A stretch of DNA of 64,000 nucleotides from Ancylobacter sp. Lp-2 (GCF_020523795.1 NZ_JAJALI010000011.1:101591-165590); one strand, 5' to 3'; positions 45,113 to 54,773 are shown, counted from the first letter of the stretch. Translations and numbers: made by a program. Notes: a model not told the origin generated them from the sequence alone.

Positions 45113-45969
45113 AACCGCGCGTCGCCCCGGCCATCTTCCTCGGCATCCCCACCGTGTTCCTGGTGGGGCTGTTCGTGCTGCCGCTGCTCTCCATGCTGGT
45201 GCTGAGCGTCTGGCGGACCGAGAACTACCATATCATCCGCGACTTCAGCTTCCACAATTACGAGGTGTTGGCGACCGAAGGCGCCTACATGACCTTCCTG
45301 CTGCGCTCGCTGGTGATGGCGAGCGCGGTGTCGCTGATCTGCACGCTGCTTGCCTGGCCGATCGCCTACGGCATCACGCTCTATGGCGGACGCTACAAGC
45401 TGTTGTTCTCGCTGGCCTTTGCCGTGCCGTTCCTCACCGGCGAGGTGCTGCGCATCATCGCGCTGCAGGGCCTGCTCGGCCCGCTGGGGCTGCTGAACGG
45501 GGTGCTGCTGTCGCTCGGCGCCGCGCCGCTCCGGGTGATCATGTACACCAATGTCGCCAGCGCCATCGGCCTCGTCTATCTCTATTTGCCGATCGTGGTG
45601 ACGGTCATCTACCTGTCGCTGCTCAATTTCGACCAGCGGCTGATCGACGCCGCCACCATCTTCGGGGCGAGCCCGGCGCGCGCCTTCTTCGAGGTCACCT
45701 GGCCGCTCAACCTGTTCGGCACGCTGATCGGCTTCGCGCTGTGCTTCATTCCCTGCCTGTCGGCGACGCTGGCGCCGCGCTTCCTCGGCGGCCCGAACGG
45801 CACGCTCTACGGCATGGCGATGGCGCAGCAATTCGGCGAGAGCGGCACCTGGGCGCTCGGCGCCGCCATGGGCGTGGTTCTGTTCGCGGTGTCGGTGCTG
45901 CTGGTTGTCGGGGTGGCCCGGCTGATCGACCTGCGCCGCACCGGCTTCACCGGCTTCGGGAGGGGATGA
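45109..45969 (+). CDS. ABC transporter permease, PotB type
   Basis: A 286-residue inner-membrane permease of the PotB/CysT family with six predicted helices and an EAA loop (LIDAATIFGASPARAFFEVTWPLNLFG). The first helix is VFLVGLFVLPLLSMLVLSV. It is coupled to the ATPase gene (ATGA) and separated by 3 bases from its partner permease. Confidence 0.87.
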
Positions 45970-45972
45970 ACC

Positions 45973-46800
45973 ATGCGCATCAAGATCAAGCCGGGAAAAT
46001 TCGCCCTGCTCGCGACGGTCGCTCTGTCCTACCTGTTTCTCTACCTGCCGGTCGTCCATATCGGTCTCGCCAGCTTTGCGCGGAACTCCAATTTTCCGTA
46101 CCCGCCGAAATGGTCGCTCGACATCATGGCGCGGCTGTTCTCCAACTCGCTGTACCAGACCGCGCTCGGCAACAGCCTGATCATCGGCATCTTCGCCGCG
46201 CTGCTGTCGACCGCGCTGGCCGGGCTCGCCACCATCGGGCTGATGCGCCATGCCGGACGCCGCGCGCCGCTTTATCTCGCCTTGTTCATCGCCCCACTCT
46301 TCGTCGCGGAGGTGCTGCTCGGCATCTCCTCGCTGATCTTCAACGGCCTGTTTCTCGGGCTGCAGGGCAACATGGTCTCGGCGATCCTGGCCAATACGGT
46401 GCATTGCTTCAGCTATGCGCTGCTCATCATCGCCACCCAGCTCTACCGCTATGACTGGCGGCTCGACGACGCGGCGATGGTGTTCGGGGCATCGCCGGCG
46501 CGCACCTTCTTCGAGGTGACGCTGCCCTTGATCTGGCCGGGCCTGCTCGGCGCCTTCATCGTCACCTTCATCATGGCGTTCAACAATCTGGAGATCTCCT
46601 TCTACCTGCTCGGCGCGACGCCGACCTTGCCCTCGGCCGCCTGGGGCGCGCTGCGCTACGGGGTGAAGCCGGAGCTCTACGCGCTGGCGACCTGCGTGAA
46701 CCTGATCGTCTTCGTGCTACTCGCCGTCATGTTCGTGCTGATGAGGACCGGCCTGGTCACCTTCGGCCATCGGCCGGAGCGCGAACGCAGCGCCGTGTAG
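45973..46800 (+). CDS. ABC transporter permease, PotC type
   Basis: A 275-residue permease of the PotC family: N-terminal helix LATVALSYLFLYLPVVHIGL, EAA loop RLDDAAMVFGASPARTFFEVTLPLIWPGLLG, and FIMAFNNLEISFYLLG (the usual D/N-E motif region of this family). It forms a heterodimer with the preceding permease and is followed after 64 bases by the MocR regulator on the same strand. Confidence 0.87.
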   Translation: MRIKIKPGKFALLATVALSYLFLYLPVVHIGLASFARNSNFPYPPKWSLDIMARLFSNSLYQTALGNSLIIGIFAALLSTALAGLATIGLMRHAGRRAPLYLALFIAPLFVAEVLLGISSLIFNGLFLGLQGNMVSAILANTVHCFSYALLIIATQLYRYDWRLDDAAMVFGASPARTFFEVTLPLIWPGLLGAFIVTFIMAFNNLEISFYLLGATPTLPSAAWGALRYGVKPELYALATCVNLIVFVLLAVMFVLMRTGLVTFGHRPERERSAV

Positions 46801-46864
46801 CGCGGGCGCGAGCCGGGTGGTGCGGAACTTGCGTTCTCCCGATCGGTCAGATCGCGGAGGCATT

Positions 46865-48373
46865 GTGAGACTGCTGGATTCGCTCGCGCTCGATATCGAC
46901 AGGGTTGCCGATGCCCCGTTGCACCGGCAGCTCTATCGACGGCTCGTCGAGGAGATAACGGCCGGCTCGCTGCGGCCGGGCGAGAAGCTGCCGTCGACGC
47001 GCGACTTCGCCGGGTTGCTCGGCGTGTCGCGCAACACCGTGCTGCTCGCCTTCGACCATCTGATTTCCGAGGGCTATCTGCAGCCGATGACCGGCTCCGG
47101 CACCTATGTCGCCCGGGATCTGCCCGAACAGCTGCCCGCCAAGGCGCCGGCCCGCATCAACCCCGCCATCGAGGCGGCCGGGCATCTCAGCCGCTCCCTG
47201 GCGCCGGACACGGCGATCACCCATGCGCCGTCCACCCTGCGCCACATGCGCCGGCCGGTGCCGTTCCGCGCCAACTTCCCGGCGGTGGACATGTTCCCGG
47301 TCCGGCAATGGGCGAGCCTCGCGGCCAACCTCTATCGCGAGCTCGATCCCGGCGCCGCCGGCGAACTGCTGGGGGAGGGCGACCCGCAAGGCTATGAGCC
47401 TTTGCGCATCGCCATCGCCGAGCATGTCGCGCTCAGCCGCGGCCTCAGCTGCACGCCGCACAACATCGTCATTTTCGCGGGCGCGCAGCATGCGGTGGAT
47501 CTCGCCTGTCGCATCCTGCTCACGCCGGGCGAGCGCGTCTGGTGCGAGGACCCGGGCTATGACGGCATCTATGCCTCCGCCACGGCTGCCGGGGCTCTTC
47601 CGGTTGCGGTGCCGGTCGACGAGGAGGGGATCGTCGTCGAGGACGGGATCGCGCAGGCGCCTGATGCGCGCCTCGCCTATGTATCCCCCTCCAAGCAGTT
47701 CCCCCTCGGCATGGAGCTGAGCCTTGAGCGGCGCCATGCGCTGCTGCAATGGGCGAACGCCGCCGGCGCCTGGGTGCTGGAAGACGATTACGATACCGAG
47801 TTCCGCTATGCCGGCCGCCCGATGCCGGCCCTGCACGCCTTGGATCGAGAAGGCCGTGTTCTCTATTTCGGCACCTTCAGCAAGATGCTGTTTCCCGGCT
47901 TGCGGCTCGGCTTCGCGGTGCTGCCGGACGCGCTGGTCGAGGCCTTCGTCTCGGCGCGCGCCATCGTCGGGCGTTATTCGCCGATGCTGGAACAGGCGCT
48001 GGTCGCTCGTTTCATGGAGGACGGCCATCTCGCCACGCATGTGCGGCGCATGCGGCGCCTCTATGCCCAGCGACAGGACTATCTGCTGCGGGCGATCGAG
48101 CAGCGGCTCTCCCGGTGGATGATGGCGGCGCCGACCAACACCGGCATGGAAATCATCGCCCGCCTCGCCCGCGGGTTGAGCGGCCGGGCCGTGGCGGAAG
48201 CCGCCGCGCAGCGCGGTCTCGAAATCCTGCCGATCGCCGCCCTGGCGCGCGAGGCGAAGGTCGACCACCTCATCACGCTCGGCTTCAGCGCCTTTGGCGA
48301 AGAGCAGATGGATGAAGGGATCGGCATCCTCCGCGACATCTTCGTCACCATGGAGGGCCGCGGGCCTCAATAG
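46865..48373 (+). CDS. MocR/PdxR-type regulator (GntR helix-turn-helix fused to aminotransferase domain)
   Basis: A 502-residue protein. The GntR winged helix is at about residues 10-80 (LHRQLYRRLVEEITAGSLRPGEKLPSTRDFAGLLGVSRNTV, in blocks). A fold-type I aminotransferase-like domain runs from about 120 to the end and keeps the PLP Lys in FGTFSKMLFPGLRLGF and the Asp in LEDDYDTEFRYAG. Such regulators bind PLP plus an amine or amino acid and control nearby transport or catabolic genes. The start is taken at the GTG at 46865 after CGGAGG; a GTG at 46817 would add 16 residues without a ribosome site. Likely targets are the transaminase and importer upstream. Confidence 0.88.
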   Translation: MRLLDSLALDIDRVADAPLHRQLYRRLVEEITAGSLRPGEKLPSTRDFAGLLGVSRNTVLLAFDHLISEGYLQPMTGSGTYVARDLPEQLPAKAPARINPAIEAAGHLSRSLAPDTAITHAPSTLRHMRRPVPFRANFPAVDMFPVRQWASLAANLYRELDPGAAGELLGEGDPQGYEPLRIAIAEHVALSRGLSCTPHNIVIFAGAQHAVDLACRILLTPGERVWCEDPGYDGIYASATAAGALPVAVPVDEEGIVVEDGIAQAPDARLAYVSPSKQFPLGMELSLERRHALLQWANAAGAWVLEDDYDTEFRYAGRPMPALHALDREGRVLYFGTFSKMLFPGLRLGFAVLPDALVEAFVSARAIVGRYSPMLEQALVARFMEDGHLATHVRRMRRLYAQRQDYLLRAIEQRLSRWMMAAPTNTGMEIIARLARGLSGRAVAEAAAQRGLEILPIAALAREAKVDHLITLGFSAFGEEQMDEGIGILRDIFVTMEGRGPQ

Positions 48374-48579
48374 CCGGTGCTAACGAAGGCGGCCTCGGGA
48401 GGCGCCCTCGGTCCCGCCGATCTACGCATGCGGCCGGATGCGCCGGATCACAGTGCCGACGGTTGGATTTCGTGGTGCGACGCGTCCATGTGCCGGGCGG
48501 CCATCGTGGGCGAGGGCGCGGTCGCTGTCATGGCGGACCGGGTACCCAACCCATCTGCGCGCCGCGCGCTGGTCCATGA

Positions 48580-48614
48580 GACCACACCTCCCGCAATATG
48601 CAGGAGGCGTGGTC
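48580..48614. terminator. Long hairpin between convergent genes
   Basis: GACCACACCTCC (48580-48591) and GGAGGCGTGGTC (48603-48614) form a 12-base stem with one G-T type mismatch around an 11-base loop. It lies between the MocR gene and the convergent ubiX gene and is a good bidirectional terminator candidate. No gene was seen in the rest of this 265-base gap. Confidence 0.55.
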
Positions 48615-48638
48615 GCGCGACACAGGCTTTCCGGACCT

Positions 48639-49259
48639 CTAATCCAGTGAAAGTGACAGCGGGACCTCTTCGTCAGTCTCCGCCGCGCCTTCCTCTCCCC
48701 AGCGTGGAAACGCCTTCAGGTCCAGATCGAACAGATCGAGCACCCGGCCGATCGTGTGCGTGACCATGTCGTCCAGGGATTGGGGGCGCGAATAGAAGGC
48801 CGGAACGGGCGGCGCGATGATGCCGCCCATTTCGGTGACCGCCAGCATGCTCTTCAGATGGCCGGCGTGAAGCGGCGTCTCGCGCAGCATCAGCACAAGC
48901 CGCCGACGCTCCTTCAGGCAGACATCGGCCGCCCGGCTGATGAGGCCGGACGTTACGCCATGGGCGATGTCGCTCATGCTGCGTACCGAGCAGGGCGCCA
49001 CGATCATCCCCATGGTGCGGAAGGAGCCGCTGGAAATCGGCGCCGCGATGTCGTTAGGCGAATAGACGACATCGGCGAGGCTGCGCAGTTCCTCCGCAGA
49101 CATGTCCGTCTCGTAGGCGCGGGTCATCTCGCCGGCCTTGGAGACGACGAGATGGCTTTCGATCTTGAGTTCCCGCAGAGCCTGCAGCAGCCGCACGCCG
49201 TAAACGATGCCGGTGGCGCCGGTGATACCCACCACCATGCGCCGGGGTGCATTCCCCAT
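48639..49259 (-). CDS. ubiX: UbiX family flavin prenyltransferase
   Basis: A 206-residue UbiX/Pad1-type enzyme that makes prenylated FMN, the cofactor of UbiD decarboxylases. The N-terminus is VVGITGATGIVYGVRLLQAL, and the central part contains IAAPISSGSFRTMGMIVAPCS and LMLRETPLHAGHLKSMLAVTEMGGIIAPPVPAFY, both diagnostic. The start is the ATG at 49257-49259; the longer frame overlaps ubiD. It lies 19 bases after the ubiD gene on the same strand, so cofactor synthase and decarboxylase are made together. Confidence 0.92.
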   Translation of the reverse strand: MGNAPRRMVVGITGATGIVYGVRLLQALRELKIESHLVVSKAGEMTRAYETDMSAEELRSLADVVYSPNDIAAPISSGSFRTMGMIVAPCSVRSMSDIAHGVTSGLISRAADVCLKERRRLVLMLRETPLHAGHLKSMLAVTEMGGIIAPPVPAFYSRPQSLDDMVTHTIGRVLDLFDLDLKAFPRWGEEGAAETDEEVPLSLSLD

Positions 49260-49278
49260 TGTCAGTTTCCTTGCGCGT

Positions 49279-50916
49279 TCATGCCGGCCCCGAGCCGACA
49301 TGCCGCGGGTCGAAGTTCGACAGGGCCGCCGGTTTCGCCTCGAAGGCGAAGGGGCGGTCGGACAGGGTGTAGCGGTACCACGGCGCGTCGTTCATGCGGC
49401 CGAGCTTGTGGCGCAGGCTGCCGAAGGCCCCGTAGATGAACTTGTAGGGCTGGCCGTGGAAGTGCTTGAGGATGTCGAGCCAGGCGCGGGGCTCGGCGCC
49501 GATGAAGGCCTCCATCTCGCGGGCGATCTCGTCCTCGGTCAGCGGCTTCAGATCGGCCGGCGGCTCGCCGAGATCGGTCACCGCGCTCTTGATGAACTCG
49601 TCCGGGTTCCAGCCGGCGCCCATCGGCTTGGTGCAGTCCATGCCGATCTTCGAAGCGACGCCAGGCTCGGCACACTTCGGGTCGACCGTCATGGTGTTGC
49701 AGTCCTTGATGAGGACGGTGTCGCGGTCCGGCATGTAGCGGAACGCCATGGCGGCGAGCACCGCCTGGTCGTCCCAGATGTCGACGTCGTCGTTGAACAC
49801 CATCGCGACCTTGGGCAGGCCCTGCTTGGAGCAGGTGAGCATCAGCCCCAGCGCCTGCTTGGCGTCGCCGGCGCCGAGCGGCCGGATCTTGGCATAGGCG
49901 ATGTTCGACAGGCCGCCGGCCGGGCTGCGCACCTCCATCACATCGATGCCCGCGAGACGCAGCGCGCCATAGAGGTCGGCCTCGATGGCGGGCAGCTGCA
50001 GCATGTTGTCGGTGTACCAGGGATGCATGCCGCCAATGGTGCAGTGTTGGTAGATCGGGTTCTTGCGGTAGGTCATCGCCTTCACCTTGAGGCGATAATT
50101 GTGCTTCATCCCGCCTCCATACATGCCGGTATATTCGCCATAGGGGCCTTCGTCGAAACTCATCCCCTCGGTGGCCATCAGCTCGCATTCGAGGACGAGC
50201 TCGGCATTGGCGGGCACCATCACGTCGATGGTCTCGCACTTCACCATCTTGGCCGGCGCGCCGTAGAAGCCGCCCAGCACCTCGAAATCGTCGGTATCGC
50301 CGGGCACGCCGACCAGAGCCGAAATCTTGTCGAGGATCGGGCCGCCAATGACCATGGCGACTTCGAGATTCTGCCCCTTCGCCGCTGCGGCCATCGCGTG
50401 GATGCGCTGGCGGTGCGAGGTGCAGGTCATGTCCACCGACTTCTCGTTCTTCGAACGGAACATCGAGCGGTAGATGCCCCAGTCATACACCCCGGTGTCG
50501 GGATGCTTCGAGATGAACAGGTTGTCGTTGGTATAGGCGTGGCCGTCGCGGTCGTGATGCAGGAACAAGGGCAGCCGGGTCAGGTCGACGTCGTCGCCCT
50601 TGAGGATCACCTCCTTGCACGGCGCCGTCTCGACAATCTCCCATTTGGCGCGCGACTTGGCCTTCTCGACCATCTTCCGGCCGGTCTGGGTTCGGTCGCA
50701 CTCCATCGCCCAGGCATACATGTCCTGGTTGGAATAGGCATTGGCGAGGACGGAGAACTCGCAATCCTTGATCTTCTCGATCAGCACCGCCTTGGTCGGA
50801 TTGGCCTCGAGGGTCACGGGTATCTGGTCGACGCGGATCTCGTCGGTAATCCGGACCAGAAAGCCGGCGGCATCCATGGCCTGCACGAAATCGGGAAGCG
50901 ACTGCTGGGACGGCAT
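49279..50916 (-). CDS. ubiD: UbiD family decarboxylase
   Basis: A 545-residue prFMN-dependent (de)carboxylase. The active-site Glu pair is in FDEGPYGEYTGMYGGG, the Arg side in YDWGIYRSMFRSKNEKSVDM, and metal/prFMN contacts are in the NDNLFISKHPDTGVYDWG segment. It acts on aromatic or alpha,beta-unsaturated carboxylic acids. The start is the ATG at 50914-50916 (MPSQQSLPDFVQ). It is in an operon with ubiX downstream and an SRPBCC gene 22 bases upstream. A second, shorter UbiD is at 52573-53931. Confidence 0.9.
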   Translation of the reverse strand: MPSQQSLPDFVQAMDAAGFLVRITDEIRVDQIPVTLEANPTKAVLIEKIKDCEFSVLANAYSNQDMYAWAMECDRTQTGRKMVEKAKSRAKWEIVETAPCKEVILKGDDVDLTRLPLFLHHDRDGHAYTNDNLFISKHPDTGVYDWGIYRSMFRSKNEKSVDMTCTSHRQRIHAMAAAAKGQNLEVAMVIGGPILDKISALVGVPGDTDDFEVLGGFYGAPAKMVKCETIDVMVPANAELVLECELMATEGMSFDEGPYGEYTGMYGGGMKHNYRLKVKAMTYRKNPIYQHCTIGGMHPWYTDNMLQLPAIEADLYGALRLAGIDVMEVRSPAGGLSNIAYAKIRPLGAGDAKQALGLMLTCSKQGLPKVAMVFNDDVDIWDDQAVLAAMAFRYMPDRDTVLIKDCNTMTVDPKCAEPGVASKIGMDCTKPMGAGWNPDEFIKSAVTDLGEPPADLKPLTEDEIAREMEAFIGAEPRAWLDILKHFHGQPYKFIYGAFGSLRHKLGRMNDAPWYRYTLSDRPFAFEAKPAALSNFDPRHVGSGPA

Positions 50917-50938
50917 GTGGTGGAACTCCAGGCCGGAT

Positions 50939-51367
50939 TCAGGAAAAGGCCGGGTCCGACACGCCGGTTTCGACATATTCGCGCAGATGATCCATCAGCG
51001 CGCCCCAGATGGTGTTGCACTTGATGAAATTGGCTTCGTCATGCGGCCAGCCGCCATGGGTGACCCGGACTTTCGTGCGTCCGCCCTCGGCCGGGGCGAA
51101 GGTGAAGGTCGCGGTCGTGCCGACGGCGTCGCCGGGGCCCGTGGTGCAAGTCCACAGGATGTCTTCCGGGTTGTCCTGGTCGATCCGCCAGGAAAATTCC
51201 GGCCGGCCCGAATACTTCAAAGTCCAGGACGTCCCGAGCGCGCCGCTGCCCTCCACATGCGGAGTGTTCCACCCCCGAAGGCCATCGGCGGTGCTGAGTG
51301 CCTTTCGCACCTTGTCCGCGTCGGCAGAAATGAAAATCTCATGCTTCAGTGAATGTGCCCCAGCCAT
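50939..51367 (-). CDS. SRPBCC (AHSA1-like) domain protein
   Basis: A 142-residue START-like hydrophobic-pocket protein of the AHSA1/SRPBCC type: HEIFISADADKVRKALSTADGLRGWNT at the start, GTSWTLKYSGRPEFSWRID, DAVGTTATFTFAPAEGGRTKVRVTHGGWP, and a C-terminal helix. Such proteins bind or transform small aromatic or lipid-like molecules. It lies between the FUSC-type membrane protein gene and ubiD on the same strand, which suggests a role with the decarboxylase substrate or product, but the function is unproven. Confidence 0.82.
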   Translation of the reverse strand: MAGAHSLKHEIFISADADKVRKALSTADGLRGWNTPHVEGSGALGTSWTLKYSGRPEFSWRIDQDNPEDILWTCTTGPGDAVGTTATFTFAPAEGGRTKVRVTHGGWPHDEANFIKCNTIWGALMDHLREYVETGVSDPAFS

Positions 51368-51495
51368 TTAGGCCCTCCCTTAGAGTGGCGAGATACTGAT
51401 CCGAATGATGCGGGCAAGGCAAGTGCCCCGCCATGCCGTAAGGCCCTGAATTGTCGGTGATCCTCGCTCCGGGACGGGACGGTCGGGCGCATGCT

Positions 51496-52536
51496 CTACG
51501 CCTTTCCGTCGAGGCGCGGCGCGGCGCGGCCGGCGAGGATGAGGCTGCCGAGGAAAATCGCCACGAGGGCGATCACCGCGCCGATTCCCGCCTCCACCAG
51601 GCGCTCCATCAGCAACGGAGACCAGGGAAGATCGCGGCCGAGATTGCTCATGCCGATCGCCAGCGGCGTGATGAAGAGCAGGGCCCCCCCGAAATTGCGG
51701 GCCAGGAAGAGCTCGGCGATGGCCTGGCACACCGCGATGATGAGGATGAGAGCGAGAGGACCAGGCTGCTGCGCGAACAGCACCGCGGCGATGCACACGC
51801 CGCCGAGCGTGCCGCCCACCAGGTGGACCGCCCGGCGCATGGCATCGGCGGGAGTGAGCGCCGGTATCACCGCCGCCACCGCGATGGGAGCCCAGAAGGG
51901 ATGGCCGATGTCGAGCGCCCGGGCGAGCCACCAGGCGCCCGTCACCGACAGCGCCGCGATGGCGATGACGATCGCATGGCGGGTTTTGTCGAGGGCGGCC
52001 GAACCGGCCAGCGTCCTGCGACGAACATTGGGCGCGAGGGCTCGTGCGTCCACGGCATCGCCCGGCTCCAGCGCGGTGAGCAGGATCGAGAAACCGGCTC
52101 CGCCCACGCCGGCCGCGATGGCCGGCAGCATCTCGGCCGTCGTCAGCGGGATGCCGGCGAGGATCAGCAGCACGAGGACGAAGAAGATGTCGCCGCGCGG
52201 CGCCCATCCCATGATCGTGCCGAGCGAGCCCGCTCCCACCACCACGGCCGCGAGCATGATGGACAGCAGCCATTCCGGCCCCGCCGCCACGGAATAGACG
52301 ACCGCCGCGACGAGGGTGACGAGGAGCGCGGCGCCGACGACGACCTGCGTCTCGACCCGCCGCTGACGTGTCTCGCTGTGGCCGAAGAGGGAGGTCAGCG
52401 CGCCGAAGGCCGCATAGACGGCAAAGTGAATATGGCCGGAGGCGTAGAGCGCCAGGATCGGCAGGCCGACCGAGAGGCCGACACGAAGCGCGGCCCGAAG
52501 GTCGGGTGTCTTTACCTTGAAAGGAAAGCTGCGCAT
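51496..52536 (-). CDS. FUSC family integral membrane protein
   Basis: A 346-residue membrane protein with two repeats of about five to six helices (VGLSVGLPILALYASGHIHFAVYAAFGALTSLFG at the start; VTGAWWLARALDIGHPFWAPIAVAAVIPA in the second half) joined by a loop with RRRTLAGSAALDK. This matches the FUSC/aromatic-acid-exporter membrane domain. It may export aromatic acids or phenols linked to the neighbouring decarboxylases. Its start is only 36 bases from the divergent ubiD start, so the two promoters must overlap. Confidence 0.75.
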   Translation of the reverse strand: MRSFPFKVKTPDLRAALRVGLSVGLPILALYASGHIHFAVYAAFGALTSLFGHSETRQRRVETQVVVGAALLVTLVAAVVYSVAAGPEWLLSIMLAAVVVGAGSLGTIMGWAPRGDIFFVLVLLILAGIPLTTAEMLPAIAAGVGGAGFSILLTALEPGDAVDARALAPNVRRRTLAGSAALDKTRHAIVIAIAALSVTGAWWLARALDIGHPFWAPIAVAAVIPALTPADAMRRAVHLVGGTLGGVCIAAVLFAQQPGPLALILIIAVCQAIAELFLARNFGGALLFITPLAIGMSNLGRDLPWSPLLMERLVEAGIGAVIALVAIFLGSLILAGRAAPRLDGKA

Positions 52537-52572
52537 TAATCACGGACCTGCGGGCGGTGACAGTGGTGGATC

Positions 52573-53931
52573 ATGCCTTACCAAGACCTTCGAGCTTTTC
52601 TTTCGGCCCTGCGGACGTCCGGTGAACTTGTCGATATTACACGGCCGATTGCCTTGCAGTATGACGTCGCCAAAGCTCTCGCCAAGACGAGTGCGAGCGA
52701 CGGGCCGGCGCTGATGTTCAAGGACAATGGCACCGCGTTCCCGCTGGTCGGGGGCCTGTACGGCAATCGCAAGCGCGCCCTGATCGCCTTCGAGGCGACC
52801 GGCGAGACCATCCATGAGCGCGTGACCAAGGCCATCGACAACCCCATCGGTCCGGTTGATTTCGCCGGTCCTGCACCCTGCCAGGAGGTGGTGCTCACCG
52901 GCGACGGGATCGACCTTACCAAACTTCCGGTGCCGACTTACAGTCCGAAGGATGGCGGCCCCTTCATCACCGCCGGTATCGTCGTTTCCGAGGACCCGGA
53001 CACCGGAATCCCGGATATCGGCAATTACCGGTTCCAGCTCCACGATTCGAAAGTGCTGGGCGTGTGGGCGGCGCCGAGCCATCGCTTCGGCAAGAACATT
53101 GCCAAGGCGGTGGCGCGCAAGGTGCCGCTGCACGGTGCCATCGTCATCGGTATCGACCCGATGACGGCGTTCGCCTGCCAGGTGCAGGTCGCGGACACCT
53201 CGAACGACTGGTTCGTCGCCGGCGGCTTGCGTGGTGCGCCGGTGGAGCTGACGAAGGCCGTCACCAGCGACCTGAAAGTGCCGGCGCATGCGGAGTTCAT
53301 CATCGAGTTCGTCGTCGATTCCGACGACCAGCGCATCGAGGGGCCGCTCGGCGAATATACCGGCTATTACACGGCCGCCGATCCCAAGCCGACCGCCAAG
53401 GTGACGGCGATCACCCATCGCAAGGACGCGATCTTCCAGGGCCTGCTCACCGGCAAGCCGATCACCGAGAACCACGTTCTCAAGCAGATCCCGTTCGAGG
53501 CGTCGATGCTGCGCCAGCTCAAGGCGCAGTTCCCCTCCATCTCCGACCTCGCCATCACGTCCTCGGGCGGCGTGCAGGTGTATTTCGTGATCGCCATGAC
53601 GCCACGCTACGAGGGCGAGGCGCGTCAGGCGATCCTGGCCGCCATCGCGTCCAATCCTCACCCGAAATGGGTTGTGGTCGTCGACCCGGATATCGACATC
53701 CGCAATTCGTCGGACGTGGAATGGGCGATGTCGTTCCGGGTCAAGCCACGCGAGGATGTGTTCGTGGTCGACCGCACCGCGGCGGCGCCGCTCGATCCCT
53801 CGACCGATGGCGGCTATTCGTCGGCGGTTGGCATCGACGCCACGCGCCCGTTCGGGGTGGAATTCCCCGCGGTGTCGGAGGTTCCGGACTGGCGGACGTT
53901 CGATCTTCCGGAGATCGACCGAGGGGCGTAA
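52573..53931 (+). CDS. UbiD family decarboxylase (second copy)
   Basis: A 452-residue UbiD-type prFMN enzyme: ITAGIVVSEDPDTGIPDIGNYRFQLHD (the Arg region), HGAIVIGIDPMTAFACQVQVA, the Glu pair in IEGPLGEYTGYY, and RKDAIFQGLLTGKPITENH. It is about 90 residues shorter than the copy at 49279 and belongs to a different subgroup, so the substrates probably differ. GGTGG precedes the ATG. It relies on prFMN, presumably from the nearby ubiX. It is divergent from the FUSC gene. Confidence 0.9.
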   Translation: MPYQDLRAFLSALRTSGELVDITRPIALQYDVAKALAKTSASDGPALMFKDNGTAFPLVGGLYGNRKRALIAFEATGETIHERVTKAIDNPIGPVDFAGPAPCQEVVLTGDGIDLTKLPVPTYSPKDGGPFITAGIVVSEDPDTGIPDIGNYRFQLHDSKVLGVWAAPSHRFGKNIAKAVARKVPLHGAIVIGIDPMTAFACQVQVADTSNDWFVAGGLRGAPVELTKAVTSDLKVPAHAEFIIEFVVDSDDQRIEGPLGEYTGYYTAADPKPTAKVTAITHRKDAIFQGLLTGKPITENHVLKQIPFEASMLRQLKAQFPSISDLAITSSGGVQVYFVIAMTPRYEGEARQAILAAIASNPHPKWVVVVDPDIDIRNSSDVEWAMSFRVKPREDVFVVDRTAAAPLDPSTDGGYSSAVGIDATRPFGVEFPAVSEVPDWRTFDLPEIDRGA

Positions 53932-54046
53932 ATTTCCAGATACCGAACCGGCGCTTATTCCGCGCGGTGATTGTCCGATTACGTGTTGTCGCCCAAGTTC
54001 GCGCAGAGTGATCCTGCCCGCTTGAGGCGCATGAGGATGCCTAGCC

Positions 54047-54427
54047 ATGATAGCCGGAAATACGATCATACGTGCCTTTTCAGGGCCTTCCCGGTTCTGT
54101 GCCGTGCTCGTCTTCGCGACGATGGCGGGCGGCATGCCCGCGCACGCCCAGAACTGGGAGAAGTGCGTCGAGGCTATCGCGAAAACGCAGCAGGAGTTAC
54201 AGAACGTTCTGCCGAAAAGCCCTCAGCCGAAGACGCAGCAGCAATCCGTCGCGGCGCAGGATTCTCATGATCCGACGCCGGACTCCCTGGCGGCCGCCGG
54301 TCTCGAAGCACCCGTTTCGGGACCGGCAGGGGCGCTGAATGAAGCGCAAAACCTGCAAGCGGCCGGAGACGAAGCCGGCTGCATGAAGGCGGTTGCCAAG
54401 GCTCGCTCGCTTGCCGGGCTGAAGTAA
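54047..54427 (+). CDS. Small secreted protein of unknown function
   Basis: A 126-residue protein with a clear Sec signal (hydrophobic FCAVLVFATMAGGMPAHA, cleavage before QNWEKC). The mature part is about 90 residues, Gln/Ala/Pro-rich in the middle and low in complexity, with two Cys (in EKCVEAI and AGCMKAV) that could pair across the chain. No family was recognised. It stands alone between ubiD and an amidohydrolase gene. Signal peptide, codon phase and the helical C-terminus NEAQNLQAAGDEAGCMKAVAKARSLAG make a real gene likely. Confidence 0.6.
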   Translation: MIAGNTIIRAFSGPSRFCAVLVFATMAGGMPAHAQNWEKCVEAIAKTQQELQNVLPKSPQPKTQQQSVAAQDSHDPTPDSLAAAGLEAPVSGPAGALNEAQNLQAAGDEAGCMKAVAKARSLAGLK

Positions 54428-54773
54428 GCTTGCCAACTCTCGAGCCTTGCCGGGAGAGTCGCCCGGGAAGGTTCGATCGGGAGCCGCGATCGACCGCGCT
54501 ATTCGTTAGCCGGAGGTGATGCCGGGGACCGGTTCGGCTGGAGGTGCTGCGTCCATCGCAGCTCGCGCGCCTCCCAGCCGATCCGTTGCCGATCGGCATG
54601 CGGTGCTCTGGACGGGCCCAGCGGTCGGCATGCAGCCGCGCGCCCTGGAATGATCGTCGCCGGTGCGCGCGCTCGGAGCCGTGGACGTGCCTCGCGCGCA
54701 GCCGGTCGCAGCGTATCGGGATCACAGCTTCCGGTATTCGCGCCCATCGCGCCCGGAAATCGCGATCAGCGTT
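54428..54773. other. 346-base intergenic region
   Basis: No gene was recognised. A short hairpin (ACTCTC at 54436-54441 with GAGAGT at 54454-54459) follows the secreted protein gene and could be its terminator. The remainder is GC-rich with only shadow-like open frames. Confidence 0.45.
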
